Source: Actinomycetes bacterium (GTDB lineage: Bacteria > Actinomycetota > Actinomycetes > Actinomycetales > Microbacteriaceae). From it: a DNA stretch of 7,040 nt. The notes under the pieces were generated by a model, which saw only the letters and a list, made by a program, of their open reading frames with translations, had not been told where the DNA came from and searched no databases. The position numbers and the translations under genes are program-made. Below, piece after piece: positions 6,214-7,040 of the stretch. The first letter of the stretch is position 1; the number at the start of each line of letters is the position of its first letter. The stretch lies in NCBI GenBank assembly GCA_023432005.1, contig JAEYVF010000049.1, positions 1 through 7,040 on the forward strand, read 5' to 3'.

Positions 6214-7040
6214 GCGAGCTCACGCACCTCGACGCCGACGGCCGGGCGCGCATGATCGACGTCGGCTCCAAGGCCGTCACGCGCCGCGTCGCGCGCGCGG
6301 CGGCGGTGTTCCGCACGACCGCGGAGGTCGTGGCGCTCCTCCGGCGCGACGGGCTCCCCAAGGCCGACGTGCTCGCCACCGCCCGCGTCGCGGGCATCGG
6401 AGCCGCGAAGCGCACGAGCGAGCTCATCCCGCTCGCCCACCTGCTCCCGCTCGACTCCGTGAACGTCGACTTCGAGCTCGGCGACGACCACGTCGTCATC
6501 GAGGCGACCGTCGCCGTCACGGCGCGCACCGGCGTCGAGATGGAAGCGCTCACCGCCGTCGCCGTCGCGGGTCTCACCCTGCACGACATGGTCAAGGCCG
6601 TGGATCCCGGCGCGACGCTCGACGGCATCCGCCTCGTCGAGAAGACCGGCGGACGTCACGGCCACTGGCGCCGGGACGCGGGCGCCGCGCAGATCGCGCA
6701 GCCCGGAGCCGAGCGGCGGGCCTCAGTGCTCGTGGCGTCGACCTCGGCGGCCGACGGCACGCGCGCCGACACGACCGGCCCGGCCATCGCGGTCTGGTTG
6801 CGCGAGCGCGGCTACCGCGTGGGCGAGCCGGTCGTCGCCCGCGATGCGGACGTCGAGGGCGCGCTCGCGAAGGCCGTCGAGGAGGGCCCGGCGCTCGTGC
6901 TCACGACGGGCGGCACGGGCGTGCACCCCGAGGACCGCACACCGGAGGCGACGCGCGCCGTGGTCGAGTTCGAGCTGCCCGGGGTCGCGGAGGCGATGCG
7001 CGCGGCGGGACGCGCGGGCACGGCGACCGCGGCGCTCAGC
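6210..7040 (+). CDS. moaCB: Bifunctional MoaC-MoaB/Mog fusion, 3' end cut by window edge
   Basis: Two cofactor enzymes are joined in one reading frame of 277 visible codons. Residues 1-155 are MoaC, cyclic pyranopterin monophosphate synthase, which acts after MoaA. By alignment with E. coli MoaC, Lys51, His77, Glu110, Glu112 (GVEMEAL), Asp126 and Lys129 (HDMVKAVD) match its active-site residues. After a short linker (about 156-170), residues 171-277 are a MoaB/MogA-type domain that adenylates molybdopterin, with STSAADGTRADTTGPAI (177-193), TTGGTG (232-237) and EDRTPEATRAV (241-251). It ends at TATAALS, where family members continue with a final ligand-binding stretch, so perhaps 45-60 residues lie beyond the edge. 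The PLCHPLPL motif is PLAHLLPL (74-81). The ATG overlaps the moeA stop as ATGA. GGAG (6204-6207) is only two bases away, so coupled translation is likely. moaE, moaA and mobA may follow outside the window. Confidence 0.93.
   Translation, partial: MSELTHLDADGRARMIDVGSKAVTRRVARAAAVFRTTAEVVALLRRDGLPKADVLATARVAGIGAAKRTSELIPLAHLLPLDSVNVDFELGDDHVVIEATVAVTARTGVEMEALTAVAVAGLTLHDMVKAVDPGATLDGIRLVEKTGGRHGHWRRDAGAAQIAQPGAERRASVLVASTSAADGTRADTTGPAIAVWLRERGYRVGEPVVARDADVEGALAKAVEEGPALVLTTGGTGVHPEDRTPEATRAVVEFELPGVAEAMRAAGRAGTATAALS

Overview
This is high-GC DNA from a chromosome-like actinobacterial region. The composition, the fused MoaC/MoaB protein, the leaderless-looking starts and the EttA sequence fit Actinomycetota, most likely Microbacteriaceae. 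The family assignment is an inference from protein resemblance. All 7 kb is coding except two short gaps (1498-1560 and 3898-3950). I see no mobile element, RNA gene, CRISPR array or large repeat.

The left half reads on the minus strand. The divergent gap comes first in transcription order, followed by modA (3109-3897, molybdate-binding lipoprotein), modB (2313-3095, permease) and modC (1561-2316, ATPase). After 63 bases comes ettA (1-1497, ABC-F translation factor), whose C-terminal end lies beyond the left edge. modA and modB are 13 bases apart, and modB and modC overlap at ATGA, so modABC is one operon. The right half reads on the plus strand: moeB with a rhodanese domain (3951-5021), moeA (5026-6213) and a moaC-moaB fusion (6210 to beyond the right edge). 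These are 4 bases apart and ATGA-overlapped, so they also form one operon.

The two operons serve one purpose. ModABC imports molybdate. MoeB activates the sulfur-carrier MoaD, and its rhodanese domain probably supplies the sulfur. The MoaC part makes cyclic pyranopterin monophosphate, the MoaB/Mog part adenylates molybdopterin, and MoeA inserts molybdate. moaA, moaD, moaE and mobA are not in the window. Supply and use of molybdate therefore diverge from a 53-base gap, with a -10-like hexamer about 6 bases before each start codon and a perfect 14-base palindrome over the moeB start codon.

The system itself is known. The unusual points are at the residue level. ModC lacks the TOBE domain and has Ser in place of the Q-loop Gln. 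MoeB has lost its structural zinc cysteines but keeps the catalytic ones. MoaC has an altered PLCHP motif. I did not find a previously undescribed system.
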